Part shown: in pieces, positions 27,140 through 35,352 of the stretch
How positions within the stretch are numbered: position 1 is the first letter of the stretch
Layout: each line of letters starts with the position of its first letter
Assembly (NCBI GenBank): GCA_963773155.1
Contig: CAVZAB010000018.1
Span: forward strand, 62,001 to 126,000
Source of the DNA: CAVZAB01 sp963773155
GTDB taxonomy: Bacteria > Pseudomonadota > Alphaproteobacteria > Rhizobiales > Beijerinckiaceae
Reading direction: 5' to 3'
DNA: 64,000 bases
Notes under the pieces: model-generated
What the model was told of the DNA's origin: nothing
Databases searched by the model: none
Seen by the model: the letters and a program-made list of their open reading frames with translations, nothing else
Program-made: the position numbers and the translations under genes

Positions 27140-28797
27140 ATGCTGCGCTTTGCCCATTTTGTCCTTCTGTCATCGGGATGGCGTCGCCGTCTCGTCGCCG
27201 CCAGCGCCGGCGCGACGGGCGCGCTGGCAATGGCGCCCTTCGACCTCTTCTTTGGCCTCGTACCGGCAATGACGATCGCGGTCTGGCTGATCGATGGCGC
27301 CGCCGCGGGTCGCAGCCGTTTCTCTTTGGCCGGACTTGGCGCCGCCGCGGGCGCCGGCTGGTGGTGGGGATTCGGGTATGGTCTCGCCGGGCTGTGGTGG
27401 CTGGGCGCGGCTTTTCTAGTCGAGGCCGATAAATGGGCCTGGGCATTGCCGCTCGGCGTCATTGCCCTGCCGGCCGGCCTCGCCCTCTTTCCGGCCCTCG
27501 GATTCGCGCTGGCCCGCCTTGCCTGGTCGCAAGGCGGCGCCCGCGTTCTTGCTCTTGCCAGCGGGCTCGGCGCTTCCGAATGGCTCCGTGCCCATGTCCT
27601 GTCAGGCTTTCCGTGGAACAATTTCGGCATGGCGCTGGCGGCCAATGAATATCTCGCGCAGACCGCAGCTTTGGTCGGCGTGCAGGGTCTGACCGTTCTG
27701 GCGGTCGCCTTGAGCGCGGTTCCGGCCTGTTTTGCCGACGGCGAAGACGGCGCGGCACGGCCAAAGCTCTGGCAGCGCAAGCCGGTCCTTGCCGCCGGCC
27801 TGACCCTGCTGGCCCTAGCCGCCTATGGGAGCTTGCGCCTGGCCACGGCCGAGACCGCCCTCGTCAAGGGCGTCGAACTTCAGGATCGTGCAGCCGAACA
27901 TCGTCCAGGACGCCGAATTTCGGCCGGAAAATGGCGCGGCGATTCTTGCAGCGCTACTTGGCGCTCTCCGATCGGTCGACCTCGCCATCGACCAATGGCC
28001 TGACCGATGTCACCCATCTGGTGTGGCCGGAATCGGCCTTTCCCTTCATTCTCGCGCGGGATGCCGCGGCGCTGGCTAAGCTCGGGGTTGCGCTGCCTGC
28101 TGCAACCATTCTGGTCACCGGCGCGGCGCGGTTCGAACCGCCGGCCGGGACCCTCCCCGGCCGCTTTTACAATGCGATCCAGGTGATCAGGTCCGGCATT
28201 GTCAAGGACAGCTACGACAAGGTCCACCTGGTCCCGTTCGGCGAATATTTGCCAGCCTCGGCTCTCCTGCGGGCGATTGGGCTGCAACAATTCGTTCATA
28301 TACCCGGTGGTTTCGAGGCCGGCGGGCGGCGCCGGCTGCTCGACGTTCCCGGCCTGCCGCCGGTCGCGCCGTTGATCTGCTACGAGGCGATTTTCTCGGG
28401 CGAAGTCAGGCCCGAATCCACCGATCCGAAGGCGGTACGCCCCGGCCTATTTCTCAACGTCACCAACGACAGCTGGTTTGGCCGCACCCCCGGCCCTTAC
28501 CAGCATCTCGCGCAAGCCAGGCTTCGCTCGATCGAGGAGGGCCTGCCAATGATCCGCGCCGCCAATACCGGCATCTCCGCCATTATCGACCCCTATGGCC
28601 GGGTTCTCGACCAGCGGCCGCTCGGCAGCGAAGCGGTTCTCGATTCGCCGCTGCCGGCCGCCATCGCCGCCCCGGTTTTTTCCCGCCATGGTTACGCGAC
28701 GTCGCTGGCAGTCTGGCTGCTGGCGCTGATCGGATCGCAGCTTTTGCAGCCCGGTGGATGGCGCCGGCGCTCGCCAAGCGCAAAATTGGCACCATAA
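27140..28797 (+). CDS. lnt: Apolipoprotein N-acyltransferase, broken by two frameshifts
   Basis: Lnt adds the third acyl chain to lipoproteins in the inner membrane. The first part has the expected helices (AMAPFDLFFGLVPAMTIAVW, and later GFPWNNFGMALAANEYLAQT). Two breaks lie close together: removing one base near 27881 gives ELRIVQPNIVQDAEFRPENG in a second frame, and removing one near 27935 gives LQRYLALSDRSTSP in the third. The nitrilase-type triad survives downstream: WPESAFPF (Glu), KVHLVPFGEYLP (Lys) and ICYEAIF (Cys). The start could be TTG 27071, ATG 27098 or ATG 27140. Total length without the breaks, about 550 aa, is normal. Confidence 0.86.
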
Positions 28798-28911
28798 AGT
28801 GATCGCGAATGGCTGGCTGCAGGCAAGATATCATGACGCGGTGGGATGCCTGTCCTGGGGCTTGCCCGTCGACAAGCGTCGAGGGGGAGGAACGAAGGAG
28901 CGCATCGGCCC

Positions 28912-29309
28912 ATGAAAGAAATCCCCATCCGATCGATAGGCACGTCGGCAGCCGGGTGCGCATGCGGCGCATTCTGGTCGGCATGAGCCAGGAAAAGCTC
29001 GGCGAAGCGCTCGGCCTAACCTTTCAGCAAATCCAGAAATACGAAAAGGGCTCGAACCGGATTGGCGCCAGCCGGTTGCAGCAGATCGCCCTGACCCTCG
29101 ACGTTTCCCCCGCTTTCTTCTTCGAGGGCCAGACGCCGAGCGAGGCTGGCGCTGGCGGCGAGGCCGATGCCCAGACCAGCCAAATTGTCGCATTCCTCGC
29201 CTCGGCCGACGGACTGAGCCTGAACCGCGCCTTTGCCCGGATCAAGGATCCCAGGCTGCGCCGCCGGATCGTCGACCTCGTGGCCGCGATTGCCGACGGA
29301 ACGGATTAA
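28912..29309 (+). CDS. Xre-family regulator, probable frameshift near the start
   Basis: The HTH is clear: RMRRILVGMSQEKLGEALGL, then TFQQIQKYEKGSNRIGASRL, in a form common to alphaproteobacterial phage-repressor-like regulators next to metK. Relatives start M-x-x-x-NPxPIDxHVGSRVR. Here ATG 28912 reads MKE and then leaves frame. One extra A in the run at 28919-28921 would give MKENPHPIDRHVGSRVR. As written, the same frame opens at ATG 28833 with an unlike N-terminus. A GAAGGAG lies about 11 nt before ATG 28912. The C-terminus (NRAFARIKDPRLRRRIVDLV) is usual. Role unknown; possibly regulation of metK. Confidence 0.84.
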
Positions 29310-29429
29310 CGTCGTCGTTCGATTTAAAGAACGAATTCGCGCCTAAAGCTTGACCTAACGAACAGTCCCTGTCAGAAAGACGCCGTTTTGCGCCCTATGC
29401 AGCGTTTTTTGTTTGTCGGGAGAAGTATC

Positions 29430-30636
29430 GTGGCCCGTGCCAATTATCTGTTCACCAGCGAATCCGTATCCGAGGGACACCCTGACAAGGTCTGCGACCG
29501 CATATCCGACGAAGTCGTCGATCTGTTTTTCCGCGAGGCCGCGAAGGCGGGCATGGACCCGGCTCAGGTTCGGGTCGCCTGCGAGACCCTGGCAACGACC
29601 AACCGGGTTGTCATTGCCGGCGAAGTGCGCACATCGCTCGACGAGAAGACGATGAAGCGCAAAGTCAAGGCGGCAGCTAGGCGCGCCATTCGGGCGATCG
29701 GCTACGAGCAGGACGGGTTCCACTGGAAGAACCGCCAAGATCGAAGTGCTGCTACACGCCCAATCGGCCGATATCGCGCAGGGGGTGGACGCGGCCGGCA
29801 ACAAGGACGAGGGGGCCGGCGATCAGGGAATCATGTTCGGCTATGCCTGCCGCGAGACACCGGAACTGATGCCGGCGCCGCTCTATTATGCGCATAAGAT
29901 TCTCGAGGTCCTGACCAAGGCTCGCCACGCGCAAAGCGGCGCGGCGAGCAAGCTGGGACCCGATGCGAAAAGCCAGGTTACCGTCCGCTACGAGAATAGC
30001 CGGCCGGTCGGCGTCACCCAGATCGTATTGTCGACCCAGCATCTCGACCCCGACCTGTCCTCGAGTGACGTGCACGGCATCGTCGCCCCCTTTATCAACG
30101 AGACGCTGCCGGAAGGCTGGATCACCGACCAGACCGTCTGGCACGTCAATCCGACCGGCAAGTTCGTCATCGGCGGGCCGGATGGTGATTGCGGGCTGAC
30201 CGGCCGCAAGATTATCGTCGACACCTATGGTGGCGCGGCGCCGCATGGCGGTGGCGCCTTTTCCGGCAAGGATCCGACCAAAGTCGACCGCTCGGCCGCC
30301 TATGCGGCGCGCTATCTTGCCAAGAATGTGGTGGCCGCCAAACTCGCCGACCGCTGCACGATCCAGCTTGCTTATGCGATCGGCGTCGCCCTGCCGTTGG
30401 CGATCTACGTCGACACCCACGGTACCGGCCGGGTCGATGAAGCGGTGCTTGAGCGGGCTCTGCCGCAGGTGATGGACCTGACGCCGCGCGGCATCCGGAC
30501 CCATCTGTCTCTTAACAAGCCGATCTATGCGCGTACCGCCGCCTACGGCCATTTCGGTCGCAAAGCGACCCGCGACGGCGGCTTTTCTTGGGAAAAGACG
30601 GATTTAATCGGCGAATTGAAGCGCCTTTGCGCCTAG
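29430..30636 (+). CDS. metK: S-adenosylmethionine synthetase, broken by one frameshift
   Basis: MetK makes SAM from methionine and ATP. The start GTG 29430 gives ARANYLFTSESVSEGHPDKV, with GGGAGAA upstream. After AIGYEQDGFHWK the frame breaks at about 29727-29731. Removing one A restores WKTAKIEVLLHAQSADIAQG and continues to the end. GAGDQGIMFGYACRET, GGPDGDCGLTGRKIIVDTYG and GGGAFSGKDPTKVDRSAAY are intact family signatures. metK is normally single-copy and essential, so the insertion is most likely a sequence error. The restored length, about 400 aa, is normal. Confidence 0.92.
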
Positions 30637-30667
30637 CCGGCGGGCGCCATCCAAGTCGGAGCATACA

Positions 30668-31390
30668 GTGCGGCCGTCCCGATCTGCGCCGTCAGCCGGC
30701 GGGCTGGAGACAGAAGACACGATCCGCTTCCAATACCGGCGCAAGGGCAAGCGGCTGCGCGCGCACCACGCTTTGCTGGTCGCTCAGCGGCTGCCCGAAT
30801 GGACGATCGATCTGCGTCCCGCGACGATTAACCCGGCCGACCTGTTTGCTGGTCCAGTCCGCGAAGTTCGGCTTGAAGTCGGTTTCGGCGGCGCCGAGCA
30901 TCTCCTCGAGGCGGCGCTCGGCGAGCCCGGCATCGGCTTTCTCGGCTGCGATCCCTTTATGAACAGTATCGCCAAGGCGCTGGCCGGCATCGAAGCCCTG
31001 GGGCTTGCCAATATTCGGCTGCATCCCGGCGACGCCCGCCAATTGATCGAACGGCTGGCGCCGCAGTGCCTTACCCGGGTCTATCTGCTCTATCCCGATC
31101 CCTGGCCGAAGCGCCGGCACCATCGGCGCCGTCTCGTCTCCGATGCCTTCTTGCGCAGTCTCGCGCGGATCATGCAGCCTTCGGCGGAGCTGCGCTTTGC
31201 GACCGATATCGACGATTATTCCGCTTGGACACTGGCCCGGACGCTGCGTTCGCCGGATTTCGACTGGCAGCCGGCTGGGGCAGCGAGCTGGACCCGGCCT
31301 TGGCCGGGCTGGCGGGCCAGCCGCTTCGAGGAAAAGGCCCGCCGGGCCGGCCGTCCGTCGGCCTATTTCACCTTTGTCAGACGGGTCTGA
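30668..31390 (+). CDS. trmB: tRNA (guanine-N7)-methyltransferase TrmB
   Basis: A 240-aa SAM-dependent methyltransferase making m7G46 in tRNA. The SAM site reads LEVGFGGAEHLLEA (about 68-81), with Ala in place of the third Gly of the usual GGGEH. The catalytic block YPDPWPKRRHHRRRLV (about 141-156) is intact. It starts with GTG 30668, 31 bp after metK, which makes its methyl donor; metK-trmB is a conserved pair. Confidence 0.92.
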   Translation: MRPSRSAPSAGGLETEDTIRFQYRRKGKRLRAHHALLVAQRLPEWTIDLRPATINPADLFAGPVREVRLEVGFGGAEHLLEAALGEPGIGFLGCDPFMNSIAKALAGIEALGLANIRLHPGDARQLIERLAPQCLTRVYLLYPDPWPKRRHHRRRLVSDAFLRSLARIMQPSAELRFATDIDDYSAWTLARTLRSPDFDWQPAGAASWTRPWPGWRASRFEEKARRAGRPSAYFTFVRRV

Positions 31391-31487
31391 TCGGCCGGCC
31401 GATTGGCTCAACCCTTCCGGTTTGGGCCGTCGATAGCCAGCCGATTTGGCGGCCTCAGATTTGGCCGGCTTGACTGCTTTGGCCCAG

Positions 31488-31526
31488 CTGCTTTGGACTG
31501 CTGCTTTGGACTGCTGCTTTGGACTG
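31488..31526 (+). repeat. 13-bp tandem repeat, three perfect copies
   Basis: CTGCTTTGGACTG is repeated three times head to tail (31488-31500, 31501-31513, 31514-31526). A degenerate CTGCTTTGG lies just before (31474-31482), and another copy, matching at 12 of 13 bases, stands at 32874-32886, beyond the insertion sequence. The element has therefore entered the right end of this array. The last two bases overlap the element as I delimit it. Confidence 0.9.
31509..31524 (+). repeat. Left target-site duplication of the insertion sequence
   Basis: GACTGCTGCTTTGGAC directly abuts the left end of the element and is repeated exactly at 32869-32884. The tandem repeats around it make the true duplication length ambiguous, because a direct repeat already existed before insertion. 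Confidence 0.65.
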
Positions 31527-31613
31527 TCGATAGCTAATTAACTTGGCCGGATTTGGTAGCACATCATATGTCCGCTGCTTCTGGCTTTGTTCTCCTCTGA
31601 TCGCTGAGCGGAC

Positions 31614-32789
31614 TTAAGCGACCTTTTTCTGTGTCTCGACGGCGCCCTGTTGATCGTATCGTCCGAGGCATCGCGGCCCATGGAAGATCGCATAGGTGCC
31701 GTCGTGGTATTGACGGATCTTGACTCTGGCCTTGACGAAATGCGGCCGCAGCGGGCTTTCGGGGATCTGCAATTTCAACCGGTTGAAGGTGACGCAATTG
31801 TCGTTGCCGACCTGGCGCTCTTCCTGGAGGCAGAGGATCTCGGCGAGATTGACGCCGGGGATCGTGACGAAAGCCACGCCTTCCTGCTCGGCCTTGACGG
31901 CGAAACGCGCATTATGGGCGGCGATGTGGACGTCCCGGATAAAGGCGTTGGCGGCCTCGATCGTGGTGATCCCGGCGAGCGCCAGCTCCTTCGTCAGGCG
32001 GTCCTGCAGGGTCTGGAAGACGCGTTCCGAACGGCCTCGGGCCTGCGGCGAATAGGCCGCGATATGCTCGATGCCCAGATGCTCGAGGGCGCGTCCGACC
32101 TGGGTCGGACGGGTCCGATCGACCTTGCCGCCGGCCTCCGGTGTATGAAAATAATGGCTGCCGCGGTCCGTATAGAGGCTCAAGGGCAGGCCATGGCGGC
32201 CAAAAACCTCTTCCAAGGCCCGGAACGTCGAAGCGGTGCCTTCCTCCTCGACCAGAAAGGCCGAAAGAATAGTGCTCGTTGCATCGTCCAGCGTGACGAT
32301 CAGATCGAGCGGCTGGTGGTTCTTAAGCCACGCAAAGCGCGACCCATCCTGATGCAGCATCATGCCCAGCATCGGGCGCCGCGGCCGCTTGCGCCGGTGG
32401 GCGCCCCGCCGCGTGGCTTTCGCCAGCAAGCCCCGGTCCTGCAGATAGGTCTTGGTCCACGTGTAGCCCCAGTTGAAGCCATGATCCTTCACCAGATGCT
32501 CGTGGAAATGCTTGGCCGTAAAGCCGGCGTAGCGGCTGCGGTAAAGCGCCTCAACCTCGGCCTCTCGCGCCGAAGGAACCCGTCGGCCCGAGACCTTGCC
32601 AAGCCGCCGGTCCAACAGGCCAGCCTCTCCTTCGACCTCAAAACGATTGCGCCAGCGCCGAAACGTCCGCTCGCCAACCCCCAACAGTTCGCTCGCTTCC
32701 AACTGACCAAACTCCGCCGCCTCGTAACGTCCCAAAATGTCCAAAAACTTAATCATCCGCACACCCTGAAGGGCTTCCGTCCGGCGCAT
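31614..32789 (-). CDS. ISNCY-family DDE transposase
   Basis: A 391-aa transposase. The N-terminal HTH region includes QLEASELLGVGERTFRRWRN (about 30-49). The rve-type integrase core has LHQDGSRFAW and SLYTDRGSHYFHTPEAGGKV, and GRSERVFQTLQDRL carries the catalytic Glu, giving a plausible D-D-E triad. The C-terminal part contains FHGPRCLGRYD. The start MRRTEALQGVRMIKF is typical of the ISNCY/IS1202-like group. The frame shows no damage, unlike several host genes nearby. The reading frame on the opposite strand is a shadow. Confidence 0.9.
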   Translation of the reverse strand: MRRTEALQGVRMIKFLDILGRYEAAEFGQLEASELLGVGERTFRRWRNRFEVEGEAGLLDRRLGKVSGRRVPSAREAEVEALYRSRYAGFTAKHFHEHLVKDHGFNWGYTWTKTYLQDRGLLAKATRRGAHRRKRPRRPMLGMMLHQDGSRFAWLKNHQPLDLIVTLDDATSTILSAFLVEEEGTASTFRALEEVFGRHGLPLSLYTDRGSHYFHTPEAGGKVDRTRPTQVGRALEHLGIEHIAAYSPQARGRSERVFQTLQDRLTKELALAGITTIEAANAFIRDVHIAAHNARFAVKAEQEGVAFVTIPGVNLAEILCLQEERQVGNDNCVTFNRLKLQIPESPLRPHFVKARVKIRQYHDGTYAIFHGPRCLGRYDQQGAVETQKKVA

Positions 32790-32833
32790 CCCAAACCCTC
32801 CAAAGGATCTGGAATTTACCGGACAGATCGTGC

Positions 32834-32868
32834 GCTACCTAAACCGGCCATATCATCTGCTACTGACA
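32834..32868 (-). repeat. Right terminal inverted repeat of the insertion sequence
   Basis: Read inward, this end gives TGTCAGTAGC, then TGGCCGG, TTTAGGTAGC, the imperfect partner of the left end at 31525-31560. One base of length difference lies between the outer block and TGGCCGG. Confidence 0.7.
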
Positions 32869-32884
32869 GACTGCTGCTTTGGAC
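32869..32884 (+). repeat. Right target-site duplication of the insertion sequence
   Basis: GACTGCTGCTTTGGAC, identical to 31509-31524, immediately outside the right end. Confidence 0.65.
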
Positions 32885-32959
32885 TTGCGCGGCGCTAGCC
32901 GCTGGCCTATATAGCTTGCGATTATTCTCATATCGGTTCCCTCGTGGGATCGCCATTTG

Positions 32960-32991
32960 AGAGTGGGCTCCTTGCGGAACCCGCTCTTTTT
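32960..32991 (+). terminator. Intrinsic hairpin in the rimP operon leader (possible attenuator)
   Basis: AGAGTGGG pairs with CCCGCTCT (one G-U pair), with an inner TCC/GGA stem closing a TTGC loop, followed directly by TTTTT. This is a good intrinsic terminator. It ends 44 bp before the rimP ATG, on the same strand as the operon. It may therefore attenuate transcription of rimP-nusA-infB, or end an upstream transcript. Which one applies depends on the promoter position, which I cannot fix. Confidence 0.65.
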
Positions 32992-33034
32992 GCATTATGG
33001 GCCGCTTTGCGATCGACAGCCTTTGGACGAAGCG

Positions 33035-33748
33035 ATGAATGTTGATGCCAGGAAGGTGCCGGACGCGCGGCTCGACGAGCCGCGCCTGGTGAGCGAAGTC
33101 GGCATTGCAGCGCGGGTGGCAAGCCTGGTCGCGCCTCTGCTGCACGACGCCGGTTTTCGACTGGTGCGCGTGAAAATCTCGGCGGCCGCCGGCTGCACGG
33201 TGCAGATCATGGCCGAACGTGCGGACGGCACGATGAGTGTCGCGGATTGCGAGGCGGCAAGCGTCGCCGTCTCGCCGGCGCTCGAGCTTGCCGATCCGGT
33301 CAAGCAGGCCTATCGGCTCGAAATCTCTTCCCCGGGAATCGACCGGCCGCTGGTGCGGCGCTCCGATTTCGAGCGAGCGGTCGGCCGCGAGGCGAAGATC
33401 GAAATGGCAATTGGGCAGGCCGGCCGCCGCCGGTTTCGTGGTCTGATCGAAAAGCTCGGCCCGCGCCATCTCCTGCTACATCGTCTGGACGGCAAGGGCG
33501 AGGAGGAAGCTGTCTTGGTCGAGCTGCCTCTCGAGGAAATTGGCGAGGCCCGGCTGGTCCTCAGCGAGGACCTGATCCGCGCTTCGCTGCGGTCCGGCAA
33601 GGCCGCGCTTGCCGCGCCCGGCGAACCGCCGCGGCCAGCGCCGCGCAAGGGTCCAGGCCGCTTTGCCAAGCGAAAGCCAAACAAGGCTGAAACGCGCCCC
33701 GCAATCGCGGCCGCGCGCCGTCCGGCCGCCCCAATCAACGAGGATTAA
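33035..33748 (+). CDS. rimP: Ribosome maturation factor RimP
   Basis: A 237-aa protein needed for 30S maturation. The N-terminal domain has APLLHDAGFRLVRVKI and DCEAASVAVSPALEL. The signature YRLEISSPGIDRPLVRRSDF (about 88-107) is diagnostic. The C-terminal Sm-like domain is followed by an unusual basic Pro/Ala/Lys-rich tail of about 45 residues, common in alphaproteobacteria. ATG 33035 is preferred to the frame opening at 32957, which overlaps the leader hairpin. Confidence 0.94.
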   Translation: MNVDARKVPDARLDEPRLVSEVGIAARVASLVAPLLHDAGFRLVRVKISAAAGCTVQIMAERADGTMSVADCEAASVAVSPALELADPVKQAYRLEISSPGIDRPLVRRSDFERAVGREAKIEMAIGQAGRRRFRGLIEKLGPRHLLLHRLDGKGEEEAVLVELPLEEIGEARLVLSEDLIRASLRSGKAALAAPGEPPRPAPRKGPGRFAKRKPNKAETRPAIAAARRPAAPINED

Positions 33749-33762
33749 AGGAGGAGACTTTC

Positions 33763-35349
33763 ATGGCCGTCAGCGCCAACAGGCTTGAATTGCTACAGAT
33801 CGCCGATGCCGTTGCGCGCGAGAAGTCGATCGATCGGCAGATTGTCTTGAGTTCGATGGAAGACGCGATGCAGAAGGCGGCGCGCTCACGCTACGGTCAG
33901 GAGACCGAGGTCCGGGCCGAGATCAATCCGAAGACTGGCGAGGTCCGGTTTTCCCGTCTTCTGCTGGTCGTCGATCAGATCGAGAACGATGCGACCCAGA
34001 TCTCGCTGAGCGAGGCGCGCAAGAAAAACCCGGCCGCCCAGGTCGGCGATTGGATTTCGGAAGCTCTGCCGCCCTTCGACTTTGGCCGGATCGCAGCGCA
34101 ATCGGCCAAGCAGGTGATTGTCCAGAAGGTCCGAGAGGCCGAGCGCGATCGCCAATATCAGGAATACAAGGACCGGATCGGCGAAATCGTCAACGGCGTC
34201 GTCAAGCGAGTCGAATATGGCAATGTGATCATTGATCTTGGCCGCGGCGAGGCGGTGGTGCGCCGCGACGAATTAATTCCGCGGGAAATGTTCCGGCCGG
34301 GCGACCGGATCCGCGCCTATGTCTATGACGTCAGGCGCGAGCAGCGCGGCCCGCAGATCTTTCTCTCGAGGACGCATCCGCAATTCATGGCGAAATTGTT
34401 CGCTCAGGAAGTGCCGGAAATCTATGACGGCATAATCGAGGTCAAATCGGTGGCTCGCGATCCGGGCTCGCGCGCCAAGATCGCGGTGATTTCTCGCGAT
34501 TCGTCGATCGATCCGGTTGGCGCCTGCGTCGGCATGCGTGGCTCGCGGGTGCAGGCGGTGGTCAATGAATTGCAGGGCGAGAAAATCGACATCATCCCCT
34601 GGTCGGCCGATGCGGCGACTTTCATCGTCAATGCCTTGCAGCCGGCCGAAGTCGTCAAGGTCGTCCTCGACGAGGATAGCGAACGCATCGAAGTCGTCGT
34701 GCCCGATGACCAATTGTCGCTGGCGATCGGCCGGCGCGGCCAGAATGTCCGGCTCGCCTCGCAATTGACCGGCTGGGATATCGACATCCTCACCGAGGCC
34801 GAAGAATCGGAGCGCCGCCAGAAGGAATTCGTCGAGCGGACCAATACGTTCATGCAGGCCCTCGATGTCGACGAAGTGGTTGGCCAATTGCTGGCGTCGG
34901 AAGGCTTCCGATCGGTCGAGGAACTCGCTTATGTCGAAGTATCCGAGCTTGCTTCGATCGAGGGATTCGACCTCGAGACGGCGACGGAAATTCAGAATCG
35001 GGCGCATGCCTATCTCGGCCGCATCGAGGCCGAACAGGATAGCCGACGGCGCGAACTCGGCGTCGAAGACGAAGTGCGGGAAATCGAGGGCACGACGACC
35101 GCACTGTTGGTCAAACTCGGCGAGAATGGTGTCAAGACGGTCGAGGACCTCGCCGATTGCGCGACCGACGATCTTGTCGGCTGGATCGAGCGCAAGGACG
35201 GCGAGAGCATCAAGCACGCCGGGTTCCTGGACGGGCTCGAATTGTCGCGCGAGGACGCCGAGGCGATGATCATGGCGGCGCGGGTCAAGAAGGGATGGAT
35301 CGAGGCGCCGACCACGCCCGAGATCGAACACCAGCCGGGCGAAGCCTAG
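33763..35349 (+). CDS. nusA: Transcription termination/antitermination protein NusA
   Basis: A 528-aa protein. The N-terminal RNAP-binding domain (LLQIADAVAREKSIDRQIVL) is followed by S1 (about 135-200), two KH domains (SSIDPVGACVGMRGSRVQAV; LAIGRRGQNVRLASQLTGWD), and C-terminal acidic repeats. It binds RNA polymerase and nascent RNA to control pausing, termination and antitermination. A GGAGGAG ribosome site precedes the ATG. It lies in the conserved order between rimP and ylxR. Confidence 0.97.
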   Translation: MAVSANRLELLQIADAVAREKSIDRQIVLSSMEDAMQKAARSRYGQETEVRAEINPKTGEVRFSRLLLVVDQIENDATQISLSEARKKNPAAQVGDWISEALPPFDFGRIAAQSAKQVIVQKVREAERDRQYQEYKDRIGEIVNGVVKRVEYGNVIIDLGRGEAVVRRDELIPREMFRPGDRIRAYVYDVRREQRGPQIFLSRTHPQFMAKLFAQEVPEIYDGIIEVKSVARDPGSRAKIAVISRDSSIDPVGACVGMRGSRVQAVVNELQGEKIDIIPWSADAATFIVNALQPAEVVKVVLDEDSERIEVVVPDDQLSLAIGRRGQNVRLASQLTGWDIDILTEAEESERRQKEFVERTNTFMQALDVDEVVGQLLASEGFRSVEELAYVEVSELASIEGFDLETATEIQNRAHAYLGRIEAEQDSRRRELGVEDEVREIEGTTTALLVKLGENGVKTVEDLADCATDDLVGWIERKDGESIKHAGFLDGLELSREDAEAMIMAARVKKGWIEAPTTPEIEHQPGEA

Positions 35350-35352
35350 CCG

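Larger units (their letters stand above)
31525..32868 (-). mobile_element. Complete insertion sequence, ISNCY family (IS1202-like group)
   Basis: A 1344-bp element with one transposase gene on the - strand. Imperfect terminal inverted repeats begin TGTCGATAGC on the left and, read inward from the right, TGTCAGTAGC. Both share TGGCCGG and GGTAGC further in, so similarity covers about 35-50 bp. A 16-bp direct repeat (GACTGCTGCTTTGGAC) flanks it. The transposase is full length and uninterrupted, so the element may be active. No cargo gene is present. It lies between trmB and the rimP operon and disrupts no gene. Confidence 0.82.

Noticed and set aside
29310..29429. Possible SAM riboswitch upstream of metK
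   Set aside because: I could not match the conserved cores of SAM-II or other SAM riboswitches; only a short CGTTC/GAACG inverted repeat is seen. A covariance-model search would decide.
29727..29731. Programmed frameshifting in metK or lnt
   Set aside because: No conserved slippery heptamer with a downstream pseudoknot is evident, and neither gene is known to use recoding; scattered single-base errors explain all cases.
31488..31526. Tandem repeat as a CRISPR array
   Set aside because: The 13-bp units are directly adjacent with no spacers.
31650..32960. Open frame of 436 codons on the + strand opposite the transposase
   Set aside because: Shadow of the intact transposase, which has a full DDE core.
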